Origin: JAJYTL01 sp046705265
GTDB taxonomy: Bacteria; Pseudomonadota; Alphaproteobacteria; Ferrovibrionales; Ferrovibrionaceae
Length of the DNA stretch: 27,520 nt
Reading direction: 5' to 3'
NCBI GenBank assembly: GCA_046705265.1
Contig: JBJKQL010000110.1
Coordinates: 1-27,520 of the forward strand
Positions within the stretch are counted from its first letter, which is position 1, and each line of letters begins with the position of its first letter. A program made the position numbers and the translations under genes. Shown in pieces: positions 14,020 to 22,476 of this stretch. A model generated the notes under the pieces. The model saw nothing but the letters and a program-made list of their open reading frames with translations, did not search any database and was not told the origin of the DNA.

Positions 14020-15368
14020 CACCGACAGTCGCCATCGTCGGCCGGCCTAATGTGGGCAAGTCGACTCTCTTCAACCGGCTCGTCGGCCGCCGCTCGGCGC
14101 TGGTCGACGATCAGCCTGGGGTGACTCGCGACCGCCGGGAGGGCGATGCGAGGCTTGGATCGCTCGCTTTTCGTGTTGTCGACACCGGCGGACTCGAGGA
14201 AGGGCCTGACCGGAGTATCGCCGCCCGAATCAGACAACAAAGTGAAACCGCGGTTCGCGACGCCGACGTTACCCTCTTTGTTGTCGATGCCCGTGCCGGC
14301 GTAACCCCGCTCGATCAGCATTTTGCGCGATGGCTGCGGAGGACTGGCCGGCCGGTGATTCTCGTCGCGAACAAATATGAGGGTCGCCTTGGCGAGGCCG
14401 GTTTGGCGGATGCTTTCAGCCTCGGGCTTGGAGAAGCGGTGCCGATCTCGGCCACCCATGGCGAGGGCATGGCCGATCTCTATCAGGCGCTGCAGGACAA
14501 ACTACCGGATGAAACGGGAACGGCGAGGGCCCCTGAAACCGATGCAGTGAAGCCTGACGGCCCGATCCATCTCGCCATCGTCGGCCGGCCCAATGTCGGC
14601 AAATCTACTCTGGTGAATCGTCTGCTTGGCTCCGAGCGAGTCCTCGTTGGGCCGGAGCCTGGCCTAACGCGGGATTCAATTGCGGTGAATTGGCGCTACA
14701 AGGATCAGGCGGTCCGGCTTGTGGACACTGCGGGACTGCGGCGTCGCGCCAGGCTCCACGACCACATCGAAAAAGTCGCTGCGGCCGATGCCCGACGGGC
14801 CATGGATTATGCCGACGTCGTCGTCGTCGTTATCGACGGGACACAGCCGATCGAGAAACAGGATCTTGCGATCGCAAGCCGGGCGGTGGAAGAGGGCCGT
14901 GCGGTCGTGCTCGCCGCCAATAAATGGGAACTCGTCGCTGACCGCGGCCGAGCCCTGGCCGCGCTCGAGGATCGGATTGAGAAGAGTCTGCCGCAGGTGC
15001 GGGGGCTTGCCATCGTGACGCTTTCAGGTCTGACCGGTTGGCATGTCGAGCGGCTAATGCCGGCAGTCACGCAGGCTTTCGAGCGCTGGAATCGCCGGGT
15101 GCCGACTTCGCGTCTTAATCGCTGGCTTGCGGCGGCGGTAGAAAGCCATCCACCTCCGGCGGTTGGCGGCCGGCGCCTTCGACTGCGCTACGCCGCGCAG
15201 GTCAAGGCGCGGCCCCCGACGATTGCGATATTCGCCAATCATGTCGAGGCGTTGCCGAGCGCCTATCTGCGCTATCTCGCAAACAGCCTGCGCGAGGCCT
15301 TCGATCTTCCCGGCATGCCGATCCGCTTTCATTTGCGGAAGGGTGAGAATCCTTACGCTGAGTCGTGA
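14016..15368 (+). CDS. der: Ribosome biogenesis GTPase Der (EngA)
   Basis: This 450-residue protein has two tandem GTPase domains and a C-terminal KH-like domain, the unique Der architecture, needed for 50S subunit maturation. P-loops GRPNVGKST are at residues 9-17 and about 190-198. G2 threonines lie in PGVTRDR and PGLTRDS, and the G3 motifs are DTGG and DTAG. The G4 motifs are NKYE (119-122) and NKWE (302-305), with Glu replacing the usual Asp of NKxD in both domains. The C-terminus ends in the KH region with LRLRYAAQVKARPPTIAIFAN. Start GTG at 14016 overlaps the bamB stop (GTGA), indicating translational coupling. Confidence 0.96.
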   Translation: MTPTVAIVGRPNVGKSTLFNRLVGRRSALVDDQPGVTRDRREGDARLGSLAFRVVDTGGLEEGPDRSIAARIRQQSETAVRDADVTLFVVDARAGVTPLDQHFARWLRRTGRPVILVANKYEGRLGEAGLADAFSLGLGEAVPISATHGEGMADLYQALQDKLPDETGTARAPETDAVKPDGPIHLAIVGRPNVGKSTLVNRLLGSERVLVGPEPGLTRDSIAVNWRYKDQAVRLVDTAGLRRRARLHDHIEKVAAADARRAMDYADVVVVVIDGTQPIEKQDLAIASRAVEEGRAVVLAANKWELVADRGRALAALEDRIEKSLPQVRGLAIVTLSGLTGWHVERLMPAVTQAFERWNRRVPTSRLNRWLAAAVESHPPPAVGGRRLRLRYAAQVKARPPTIAIFANHVEALPSAYLRYLANSLREAFDLPGMPIRFHLRKGENPYAES

Positions 15369-15372
15369 CGGC

Positions 15373-15397
15373 GAGGTGCGGTCGAGCCGCTCACCTC
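15373..15397 (+). terminator. Hairpin after der
   Basis: GAGGT/ACCTC and GCGG/CCGC form a 9-bp stem with a 2-nt bulge and a TCGAG loop, 5 nt after the der stop. There is no T-run, so it is at best a weak or Rho-assisted terminator at the point where two operons converge. Confidence 0.35.
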
Positions 15398-15413
15398 CTC
15401 CGCGCATAACAAC

Positions 15414-15439
15414 GTAGCTAACTAAGGTAGCTAACTAAG
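15414..15439. repeat. Perfect 13-bp tandem duplication
   Basis: GTAGCTAACTAAG occurs twice head-to-tail (15414-15426 and 15427-15439). The second copy covers the stop codon and last codon of the leftward SDR gene. It places extra stop codons after that gene and probably arose by slippage. Confidence 0.8.
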
Positions 15440-16202
15440 AATGCGTTATCGTCTGCGCCATGGCCAGTCCGTCTGTTGGCCATTCGTCCGCCGCGACCCA
15501 TTGACCGTGGAGGGTCGAACTGGCTTCGGCGAGTGCGACGAAGGCCTCGGTCACCGCCTCAGGGGGCTTTAGCTTTTCCCGGTCTTCGCCCGGAAAGGCC
15601 TGGAGCCGCATCGCCGTTCGTGTCGGACCTGGGTTGATCAGATTGACACGCACCTTCGTGTTCGCCGTCTCGGCGGCATAGGTCATCGCGAGCGATTCAA
15701 GGGCAGCCTTGCTCGCCGCATAGGCGCCCCAATAGGGTACGAAGCGCCGTGTGATCCCTGAAGTCACGAACAGCACGCGGCCAGCGGGCGAGGTGCGGAG
15801 CAACGGGTCAACGGCCCGGATCAGGCGCCAATTCGCTGTCACATTCAAGTTAAAAACCTTCCCCCAAAGGTCTGGTGGATAAAGTTGAATTGGGGTCAGC
15901 CGGCCGAGAATGGCGGCATTCCCGACGAGAATGTCGAGACGTCCGAAGCGCTCTAAAAGTGGTGCCGCCAGGGTATCGATCTTTTCTGTCTCGCCTAAGT
16001 CCATTGGTACCAGGGTAGCGCTTGCCCCGATACTTCGGATCTCGTCGTCGATCTCCTCGAGGCCGCCCACAGTGCGGGCGATAAGAATAAGGTGGGCCCC
16101 TTCGGCAGCGAAACGCCGTGCTATAGCAGCGCCGATGCCACGCGAAGCTCCGGTGATAAGCGCAATGCGGCCCTCAAGACGACGGGAAGGAGACGCGGAC
16201 AC
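15435..16202 (-). CDS. SDR-family NAD(P)-dependent oxidoreductase
   Basis: This 255-residue classical short-chain dehydrogenase has the cofactor loop TGASRGIG (about residues 17-24), GNAAI in place of NNAG (about 93-97), SGITRR at the catalytic Ser region and the active-site YAASK (about 159-163). PGPTRTAMR is the usual post-catalytic loop. All catalytic residues are present, unlike the SDR at 9180-9920. The start is GTG at 16202, with AAGGA about 9 nt upstream. It is the last gene of the leftward dnaB operon, 50 nt after purF. The loose spacing allows an independent promoter. Its substrate is unknown. Weak similarity to the YciK type suggests a housekeeping reductase. Confidence 0.88.
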   Translation of the reverse strand: MSASPSRRLEGRIALITGASRGIGAAIARRFAAEGAHLILIARTVGGLEEIDDEIRSIGASATLVPMDLGETEKIDTLAAPLLERFGRLDILVGNAAILGRLTPIQLYPPDLWGKVFNLNVTANWRLIRAVDPLLRTSPAGRVLFVTSGITRRFVPYWGAYAASKAALESLAMTYAAETANTKVRVNLINPGPTRTAMRLQAFPGEDREKLKPPEAVTEAFVALAEASSTLHGQWVAADEWPTDGLAMAQTITHS

Positions 16203-16252
16203 GGACGGATATCCTTTTAGCTCTTTTGAGGTTTGGGACGGCGGCCCCGAAG

Positions 16253-17719
16253 CTACACGTGCTCGGTCAGTAGCGAAAGCTGGCCGTTCGGCGCGCCTTC
16301 CTCGTGGTCGATAAGAGGGATGGGATACTCACCAGAAAAGCAGGCATCGCAGAATCGCCTGCTGAGGCCGTCGCGGCCCGGCTCGCCCATGGCCCGGTAA
16401 AGACCGTCGAGGGAAATGAAGGCAAGGCTATCGACGCCGATCACCTGGCGCATGGTCTCGACGCTGTGGTGTGCGGCGAGAAGGTCGTCGCGGTCCGGAG
16501 TGTCGACGCCGTAGAAGCAGGAGTGGGTGGTAGGGGGGCTAGCGATCCGCATATGGACCTCGCGCGCGCCAGCTTCACGGACCATGGAAACGATCTTGGT
16601 CGACGTGGTGCCGCGCACAATGGAATCGTCCACCAGGATCACTCGCCGGCCCTCGAGGTAAATACGGTTGGCGTTGTGTTTGAGTCGCACGCCGAGATGA
16701 CGGATCTGGTCCTCGGGCTCGATAAAGGTGCGGCCGACATAGTGATTGCGGATGATGCCGAACTCGAAGGGAATCCCGCTTTCCCGCGAATAGCCGATCG
16801 CTGCGGGCACGCCGGAGTCCGGTACCGGTACGATGACGTCCGCGGCAACCTGATGCTCGCGTGCGAGTTCGTGTCCAATGCGCTTGCGGGCCTCATAGAC
16901 ACTTCGGCCCTCGACCAGAGAATCGGGGCGGGCAAAATAGATGTACTCGAAGATGCAAAAACGTCCGTGGCTCGGCGGGAAGGGATGATGGCTGGTGATG
17001 CCGTCGGCGTCGATGACGACGATTTCACCAGGCTCGATGTCGCGTACGAACTCGGCTCCGATTATGTCGAGGGCGCAGGTTTCCGAGGCCAGGATCGGCA
17101 CGCCCTTCAGTGTGCCGAGCACGAGCGGCCGCACGCCATAGGGGTCGCGAACCCCGATCAATGCCGTCTCGGTCAGCGCCACAAGTGAATAGGCGCCTTG
17201 CACTTGGCGCAGCGCGTCCACTAGCCGTTCGACGATGCCATGGCGCGGACTGGTGGCGATCAAGTGGATAATCACTTCGGTGTCCATGGTGGATTGGAAG
17301 ATGCAGCCACGCCCGACAAGATCGCGGCGCAACGCATAGGCATTGGTCAGATTGCCGTTATGAGCGATCGCGAGACCGCCGCCGACGAGTTCGGCAAAGA
17401 TCGGCTGGACGTTGCGAAGTACCGTTTCGCCTGTCGTGGAATAGCGCACGTGTCCGATGGCGCAGACGCCGGGCAGCTTGTTCATCACGGTTTGCGCACC
17501 GAAAATCGAACCGACATGGCCAACACCGCGGTGGCTGTTAAAGTGACGGCCTTCGGTGGTGACAATCCCTGCGGCCTCCTGGCCGCGGTGCTGCAATGCG
17601 TGTAGGCCGAGAACCGTATGGGCGGCAGCGTCGGGATGGCCGAAAATGCCGAAAATGCCGCATTCCTCGTGCAGCTTGTCGTCGGCCAGTGGGTTGGTGG
17701 TAAATGGCAACTCGTTCAT
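16253..17719 (-). CDS. purF: Amidophosphoribosyltransferase
   Basis: This 488-residue enzyme makes the first committed step of purine synthesis: PRPP and glutamine give 5-phosphoribosylamine. A 19-residue propeptide precedes Cys20 (ECGIFGIFG), which becomes the N-terminal nucleophile of the Ntn glutaminase domain. The PRPP-binding loop is VILVDDSIVRGTTS (about residues 359-372). Cysteines in SETCALD, HSCFYGVD and FCDACFSGEYP match the iron-sulfur ligands of the Bacillus subtilis enzyme, so a [4Fe-4S] cluster is predicted, in contrast to the cluster-free E. coli protein. The ATG at 17719 overlaps the cvpA stop by 4 nt (ATGA). Confidence 0.97.
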   Translation of the reverse strand: MNELPFTTNPLADDKLHEECGIFGIFGHPDAAAHTVLGLHALQHRGQEAAGIVTTEGRHFNSHRGVGHVGSIFGAQTVMNKLPGVCAIGHVRYSTTGETVLRNVQPIFAELVGGGLAIAHNGNLTNAYALRRDLVGRGCIFQSTMDTEVIIHLIATSPRHGIVERLVDALRQVQGAYSLVALTETALIGVRDPYGVRPLVLGTLKGVPILASETCALDIIGAEFVRDIEPGEIVVIDADGITSHHPFPPSHGRFCIFEYIYFARPDSLVEGRSVYEARKRIGHELAREHQVAADVIVPVPDSGVPAAIGYSRESGIPFEFGIIRNHYVGRTFIEPEDQIRHLGVRLKHNANRIYLEGRRVILVDDSIVRGTTSTKIVSMVREAGAREVHMRIASPPTTHSCFYGVDTPDRDDLLAAHHSVETMRQVIGVDSLAFISLDGLYRAMGEPGRDGLSRRFCDACFSGEYPIPLIDHEEGAPNGQLSLLTEHV

Positions 17720-18369
17720 TGGCCCCCGTTATTCAGGATCAGATTGTCGAGAGCCCGACGCTCGGCCCCTTTGTAGACCGGTGGCGGCACAACTTTCGCC
17801 TGAAAAGATGGTGCTAAGTTCGGGCTTGTCAAGCTTGATTCACTTCTGAAGGCGTCGTGCCGGATAGCCTTGATCCCGGGTAACATGTGAACGATGAAAA
17901 CGCCGCCATCGCGGACCAAAGGCACGAGCTTGGCTTGGCGCACCCAGGGCGGCTGCTCGGATGGCGGCACGATGGTGGCGGCAAGAAGATACGCGATCAG
18001 AACCACGACCACGCCGCGGACGATGCCAAAGAAAAAGCCGAGGATGCGGTCGACTGCACTCAACCGGCTGCGCTGCACCTTGTCGGAAAGGCTCTGGCTG
18101 ATCAGGGACAAAAGGACCAGTGAGACGATGAAGATGACGACGCCGGTGGTGAGGTCGGCGAACAGCTCAGAATGAATATAGCGGCGGGCGAAGGGCGACA
18201 GCGGCTGGAACAGATACAGGGTTGCGATAATCGCGCCGAGCCAGCCCATCACCGCCAGCACCTCGCGCACGAAGCCGCGAAAATACGCGAAAATGGCCGA
18301 CACTAGAATGATGAGCACGATCGCAAGATCGAGCGGATGCACGGGTAGCCACGTGGCGACGGCGTTCAT
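17716..18369 (-). CDS. cvpA: CvpA family inner-membrane protein
   Basis: This 217-residue protein has four predicted membrane helices, at about 13-30, 36-55, 71-92 and 106-130. The conserved patterns are FAYFRGFVREVLAVMGWLGA and SAVDRILGFFFGIVRGVV. CvpA was named for colicin V production. Its molecular role is unresolved, and envelope homeostasis has been proposed. The hydrophilic tail beyond residue 135 is longer and more variable. The close cvpA-purF linkage is widespread in proteobacteria. The gene overlaps radA upstream and purF downstream by 4 nt each, so translation of the three is probably coupled. Confidence 0.93.
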   Translation of the reverse strand: MNAVATWLPVHPLDLAIVLIILVSAIFAYFRGFVREVLAVMGWLGAIIATLYLFQPLSPFARRYIHSELFADLTTGVVIFIVSLVLLSLISQSLSDKVQRSRLSAVDRILGFFFGIVRGVVVVLIAYLLAATIVPPSEQPPWVRQAKLVPLVRDGGVFIVHMLPGIKAIRHDAFRSESSLTSPNLAPSFQAKVVPPPVYKGAERRALDNLILNNGGQ

Positions 18370-19742
18370 GCCTGGACTCGTTTCTCGACCGGCGGAAACA
18401 GCGCAAGGAGGTCAGAAAGCCGTTCGATCTCGGTCAGGCGGAGCGGCGGGTTGCGAAGTCCGCTGCCAAAGGGGACCAGAGCCTGGGTGAAGCCAAGCTT
18501 CGCCGCTTCCTTGATTCGGGCTTCGGTATGGGCAACGGGGCGCACCTCACCGGCAAGGCTGATCTCGCCGAATACGACGGTGTCTTCGGGGAGGGGCTCG
18601 TTTGCGAGCGATGAAACCAAGGCCGCCGCAGCGGCCAGATCGGCCGCCGGCTCATTGACCCGAAGTCCGCCCGCGACATTGAGGTAGACGTCGCGGCCTG
18701 ACAACGTCATGCCGCAGCGAGCGTCCAGAACAGCGAGGACCATGGCGAGCCTGCCGCTATCCCATCCGACCACTGCACGGCGCGGGGTGGTGAACGACGA
18801 GGCGGCGACGAGCGCTTGGATCTCGACCAGAAGCGGGCGGCTTCCTTCAATTCCGGCAAAAACCGCGGCGCCGCTTGCCCGGGCGTTGCCTTGGCCAAGA
18901 AAAAGCGCCGACGGATTGCCGATCTCGGCTAAGCCGCCTTCGGTCATGGCAAAGACGCCGATCTCGTCAGTCGCCCCGAAACGATTCTTGACGACGCGAA
19001 GGATGCGGAAACGGTGGCTGCGGTCGCCCTCGAAATACAGCACGGTATCGACCATGTGCTCGACGACTCGGGGGCCGGCGATCTGGCCGTCCTTGGTGAC
19101 GTGGCCAACGAGAAAGACGGCGGCGCCACTTCGCTTGGCATAAGCAACGAGTTCTTGCACGGCCGTCCTCACCTGGGCAACGGTGCCTGGTGCTGAGTCG
19201 AGCGTGTCGGAATGAAGGGTCTGGATCGAATCGATCACGACCGCCTGGATCGGGCCAGCGGCTGCAAGCGAGGCCAGGATATCGCGAAGATCGCTTGCGG
19301 CGGCGAAGCCAACCGCGGCTTCATTCATCCCGATGCGCCGGCCGCGCATGGCGATCTGATCCGCTGCCTCTTCGCCCGAGATATAGACGCATTTGGCGCC
19401 CCCCTTCGCAAGCGCGCCGACGGTCTGCAGGAGGAGGGTCGATTTGCCGATGCCGGGATCACCGCCGATCAGGACGGCCGATCCGGAAACCGTGCCGCCG
19501 CCGAGCACGCGATCAAGTTCGGTAATGCCGGTCGAAAGCCGGCGTTCCGGATTTGCCGTGCCTTGCAGCGAAACGAATTCGAGCTTATGGCCTCGACGGC
19601 CACCCAGAGCTTTGGAGAGAGGCGCCTTGGCGGTTTCTTCGACCACCGAGTTCCAGCCGCTGCATTCGTCGCAGCGACCCTGCCATTTGGCGTAGACGGC
19701 GCCACAGCTTTGGCAAACATAACGGTCCTGCGACCTTGCCAT
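18366..19742 (-). CDS. radA: DNA repair protein RadA
   Basis: This 458-residue RecA-related ATPase promotes branch migration of recombination intermediates. The N-terminal zinc finger uses Cys10, Cys13, Cys24 and Cys27 (CQSCGAVYAKWQGRCDEC). The Walker A is GGDPGIGKST (about residues 93-102). The RadA-specific KNRFG motif is in VVKNRFGATDEIGVF (about 253-267). The C-terminal third resembles the Lon protease domain (DVYLNVAGGLRVNEPAADLA). Length is normal for the family (E. coli RadA is 460). It starts 24 nt after mlaF, the only gap between dnaB and purF. Confidence 0.97.
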   Translation of the reverse strand: MARSQDRYVCQSCGAVYAKWQGRCDECSGWNSVVEETAKAPLSKALGGRRGHKLEFVSLQGTANPERRLSTGITELDRVLGGGTVSGSAVLIGGDPGIGKSTLLLQTVGALAKGGAKCVYISGEEAADQIAMRGRRIGMNEAAVGFAAASDLRDILASLAAAGPIQAVVIDSIQTLHSDTLDSAPGTVAQVRTAVQELVAYAKRSGAAVFLVGHVTKDGQIAGPRVVEHMVDTVLYFEGDRSHRFRILRVVKNRFGATDEIGVFAMTEGGLAEIGNPSALFLGQGNARASGAAVFAGIEGSRPLLVEIQALVAASSFTTPRRAVVGWDSGRLAMVLAVLDARCGMTLSGRDVYLNVAGGLRVNEPAADLAAAAALVSSLANEPLPEDTVVFGEISLAGEVRPVAHTEARIKEAAKLGFTQALVPFGSGLRNPPLRLTEIERLSDLLALFPPVEKRVQA

Positions 19743-19766
19743 TTCAGTCGTTGTCCCGAACGCCGC

Positions 19767-20543
19767 TCAAGACCGCCGAACCTCCATCCGGATCGGACCT
19801 TCGGCGCGGCCGTGGATGAACTGATCCACGTAGGGGTTGCCGGAGTGTTCGATTGTCGATGCCGGACCTTGCCAGATGATCTTGCCGTCGAAGATCATGG
19901 CAATCCGGTCCGCGATCTTGCGGGCCGACGCCATGTCGTGGGTGATCGAGAGCGTGGTCACGCCGAGCTTTTTGACCGAGGAGACGATGAGTTCGTTGAT
20001 TACGTCGCCCATGATCGGATCGAGACCGGTGGTCGGCTCATCGAAGAAGATGATCTCTGGCTCGGCGGCAATGGCACGGGCAAGCGCGACACGTTTTTGC
20101 ATGCCACCCGAAAGCTCCGCCGGGTTGAGTTCGCCAACCTCGGCTCCAAGGCCGACTTCGGCGAGCTTGGTGAGCGCCACCTCCTTGGCCTTGGTTCGCG
20201 GCATGCCCCGCCCATGAATCAGCCCGAACGCTACATTCTCCCACACCTTGAGGCTGTCGAACAGGGCCGAACCCTGAAACAGCATGCCGAATTTGCGTAG
20301 CACCCGTTCCCGCGCGCTGCCGCTGATGCGAATGACCTCCTCGCCGTCGACCCGGATACTACCGCTCTCAGGGGTGAGCAGACCGAGAATCGATTTCAAC
20401 ATCACCGACTTGCCGGTGCCAGAGCCGCCGATTACGACGACCGATTCACCGGTCTTGATGGTGAGATCGATGCCGTTCAGTACCTTTTTCGGCCCGAAGC
20501 TCTTATACACGTCACGAAGCTCGATTTTCGGCGCCTGGGTCAT
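19767..20543 (-). CDS. mlaF: MlaF-type phospholipid ABC transporter ATPase
   Basis: This 258-residue cytoplasmic ATPase has Walker A GGSGTGKS (about 39-46), signature LSGGMQKRVALARA (about 144-157), Walker B IIFFDEPTTGLDP (about 163-175) and the H-loop SITHDM. The MQKR variant of the signature and the Mla-type C-terminus are typical of MlaF/Ttg2A, which drives retrograde phospholipid transport to keep the outer membrane asymmetric. Its ATG overlaps the permease stop by 4 nt, so the two subunits are translationally coupled. No mlaD, mlaC or mlaB is adjacent. Those partners must lie elsewhere, or this pair serves another MCE protein. Confidence 0.9.
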   Translation of the reverse strand: MTQAPKIELRDVYKSFGPKKVLNGIDLTIKTGESVVVIGGSGTGKSVMLKSILGLLTPESGSIRVDGEEVIRISGSARERVLRKFGMLFQGSALFDSLKVWENVAFGLIHGRGMPRTKAKEVALTKLAEVGLGAEVGELNPAELSGGMQKRVALARAIAAEPEIIFFDEPTTGLDPIMGDVINELIVSSVKKLGVTTLSITHDMASARKIADRIAMIFDGKIIWQGPASTIEHSGNPYVDQFIHGRAEGPIRMEVRRS

Positions 20544-21316
20544 CGGGCGAAGAAGAGTTCGGTGATGAGATAGTCCGACGTCAGAATAAGAATAGAGGCA
20601 GAGACCACGGCGTTGGTCGCGGCGCGGCCGACGCCTTGCGCCCCACCCTTCGAAAAATAGCCCTGATAGGCGCCCATCAGGGCAATAATGAATCCGAAGA
20701 CCGCTGCCTTGACGAGGCCCGAAACCACATCTTCCGTGTGAAGATAACTGAAAGTGTTCTGAAGATAGGCGGCGGGATTGAAACCCAGGGTTTGGGTTCC
20801 GACGAGGTAGCCACCGAAGACGCCGATAATATCGGCGACAATGACCAGAAGCGGCAGCATGGTGATGCCGGCGATCAGTCGCGGTGCTATTAGATATTTG
20901 AACGGGTTGGTCGAGAGCGTGATCAAAGCGTCAATTTGCTCGGTGACCCGCATGGTACCGATTTCGGCCGCCATGGCGGCGCTAACACGGCCAGCGACAA
21001 TGAGGCCGCCCAAGACCGGTCCGAGCTCGCGCGTGATGCCGATGACGACGATCGATGCGACCGCGCTCTCGGCATTGAAACGGGAGCTTCCGACGTAAAT
21101 CTGGAGCGCGAGCACCATGCCCGTAAAAAGGGCGGTTAGGCCGACCACGGGCAGAGAAAAGTAGCCGATCGTCAACATCTGGCGGCCGACGGCACGCGGA
21201 TAATAGGGCGGGACAAAAGCGTAACGAATGCTGTCGACGGCAAAAATCGTGAGCCGGCCGGCAGCGGCCAGGAAATCGAGAAAGATGCTTCCGATGAGCG
21301 CGAGGGGGTTGGTCAT
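20540..21316 (-). CDS. mlaE: MlaE-type ABC transporter permease
   Basis: This 258-residue integral membrane protein of the MlaE/YrbE family has five to six hydrophobic helices. The conserved coupling region EQIDALITLSTNPFKYLIAP (about residues 127-146) and RELGPVLGGLIVAGRVSAAM (about 97-116) are diagnostic. It forms the transmembrane dimer that works with MlaF. The ATG at 21316 overlaps the alr stop by 4 nt (ATGA). A TTG at 21325 is less likely. It also overlaps mlaF by 4 nt. Confidence 0.92.
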   Translation of the reverse strand: MTNPLALIGSIFLDFLAAAGRLTIFAVDSIRYAFVPPYYPRAVGRQMLTIGYFSLPVVGLTALFTGMVLALQIYVGSSRFNAESAVASIVVIGITRELGPVLGGLIVAGRVSAAMAAEIGTMRVTEQIDALITLSTNPFKYLIAPRLIAGITMLPLLVIVADIIGVFGGYLVGTQTLGFNPAAYLQNTFSYLHTEDVVSGLVKAAVFGFIIALMGAYQGYFSKGGAQGVGRAATNAVVSASILILTSDYLITELFFAR

Positions 21317-22476
21317 TCGGCACAACCGAGATATATCCGCTCAGGCCGCCGCCCGAGGCCGGTCAGAATATTATGGGGGACGGTGCCGGCGAGGGACGCG
21401 ACCCGGTCAAGCGCGGTATCGATCCCACCGCCGATGACGTCGACGAAGGTTCCGGGGACGATGGCCGCCGCCGGCAAGCCGGTAACATCCACTGTCATGA
21501 GATCCATCGACACCCGTCCCACTACCGGCGCTCTCATCTGGCCGAAATAAGCGAAACCGCGGTTGCTGAGCGCTCTCGGATAGCCATCGGCGTAGCCAAT
21601 CGAAACCGTGGCGATGCGGGCCGGGCCGTTCAAACGATGCGTGGCACCATAGCCAACGGTCCGAGGCGTGTCAACGTCACGGATTTGCAGGACTTTTCCT
21701 TTCAGGCAGGCGACTTCTTCCATTTCGTTGGGATGTCCAGGATGGGGGTTCGCGCCATAAAGCGCGACACCCGGCCGTACTATGTCGAAATGGTATTCGG
21801 GTCCAAGAAAGATGCCGTGCGAGGCAGCGAGCGAGGCCCTTGGCCGTGGCAGACCCGGAAAAAGCTTCGGCAAGAGCGTTGCAAACGCACGTCGTTGAGC
21901 GGAATTTTTCGGATGTTGCGGCTCATCGCCACAAGCCAAGTGACTCATCACCAGTTTGATTTCGAGGCCATCACAATCGCCTGCGGTCAAGCTTAGCGCT
22001 TCGTCTGGCTCAAGCCCGAGACGGGTCATGCCGGTATCGATTTGAATCCCGACCGGAATCCGGCCGATCCGGCGGCCGAGCACCGCCATGGCGCCGATGT
22101 CGCTGCGGTTGTGCAGAACCGGGATCAGACGAGCCTCGATGGTTTGCGCTGCGGCCTCAGCAGGCAAGCCGTGTAGAAGATAGATATCAGCCTTCGGCAG
22201 GAGCTGCCGTAACGCCAAGCTTTCCGCAAGATGGGCAGCAAAAAAAACGGTACACCCCGCATCGGAGAGGGCAGGGGCGACTTTCGCCAGCCCAAGGCCA
22301 TAGGCATCGGCCTTAACCACGGCTGCGCAGGTCGCCGTTCCGACTACCTTCTGGAGCTGCCGCCAATTTCGGGCGATCTTCCCGAGATCGACGATGAGAC
22401 GGCAATCGCCGCCAACGAAACCTGCGGACGCCTCGGGCGGCGAACCCAGCGCAGGATTACCGGGCGTTTGCGCCAT
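21313..22476 (-). CDS. alr: Alanine racemase
   Basis: This 387-residue fold-type III PLP enzyme converts L-alanine to D-alanine for peptidoglycan. The PLP-binding lysine is Lys55 in VVKADAYGLG. The second catalytic base is the tyrosine of SIGYADGYPR (about residues 276-285). PVVGRVSMDLMTVDVT and the C-terminal beta-domain are intact. The first 24 residues are a poorly conserved extension. The ATG at 22476 shares one base with the dnaB stop (TGATG), typical of coupled genes. A TTG one codon earlier is possible. Whether it is the biosynthetic or a catabolic (DadX) type is decided mainly by context, which favours a housekeeping role. Confidence 0.95.
   Translation of the reverse strand: MAQTPGNPALGSPPEASAGFVGGDCRLIVDLGKIARNWRQLQKVVGTATCAAVVKADAYGLGLAKVAPALSDAGCTVFFAAHLAESLALRQLLPKADIYLLHGLPAEAAAQTIEARLIPVLHNRSDIGAMAVLGRRIGRIPVGIQIDTGMTRLGLEPDEALSLTAGDCDGLEIKLVMSHLACGDEPQHPKNSAQRRAFATLLPKLFPGLPRPRASLAASHGIFLGPEYHFDIVRPGVALYGANPHPGHPNEMEEVACLKGKVLQIRDVDTPRTVGYGATHRLNGPARIATVSIGYADGYPRALSNRGFAYFGQMRAPVVGRVSMDLMTVDVTGLPAAAIVPGTFVDVIGGGIDTALDRVASLAGTVPHNILTGLGRRPERIYLGCAE

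Noticed and set aside
16304..17188. 294-codon plus-strand frame opposite purF
   Set aside because: It mirrors a complete purF with all catalytic residues. No independent coding evidence exists.
19212..20300. 362-codon plus-strand frame across radA and mlaF
   Set aside because: It is antisense to two conserved genes and spans their junction. No recognisable domain is present.
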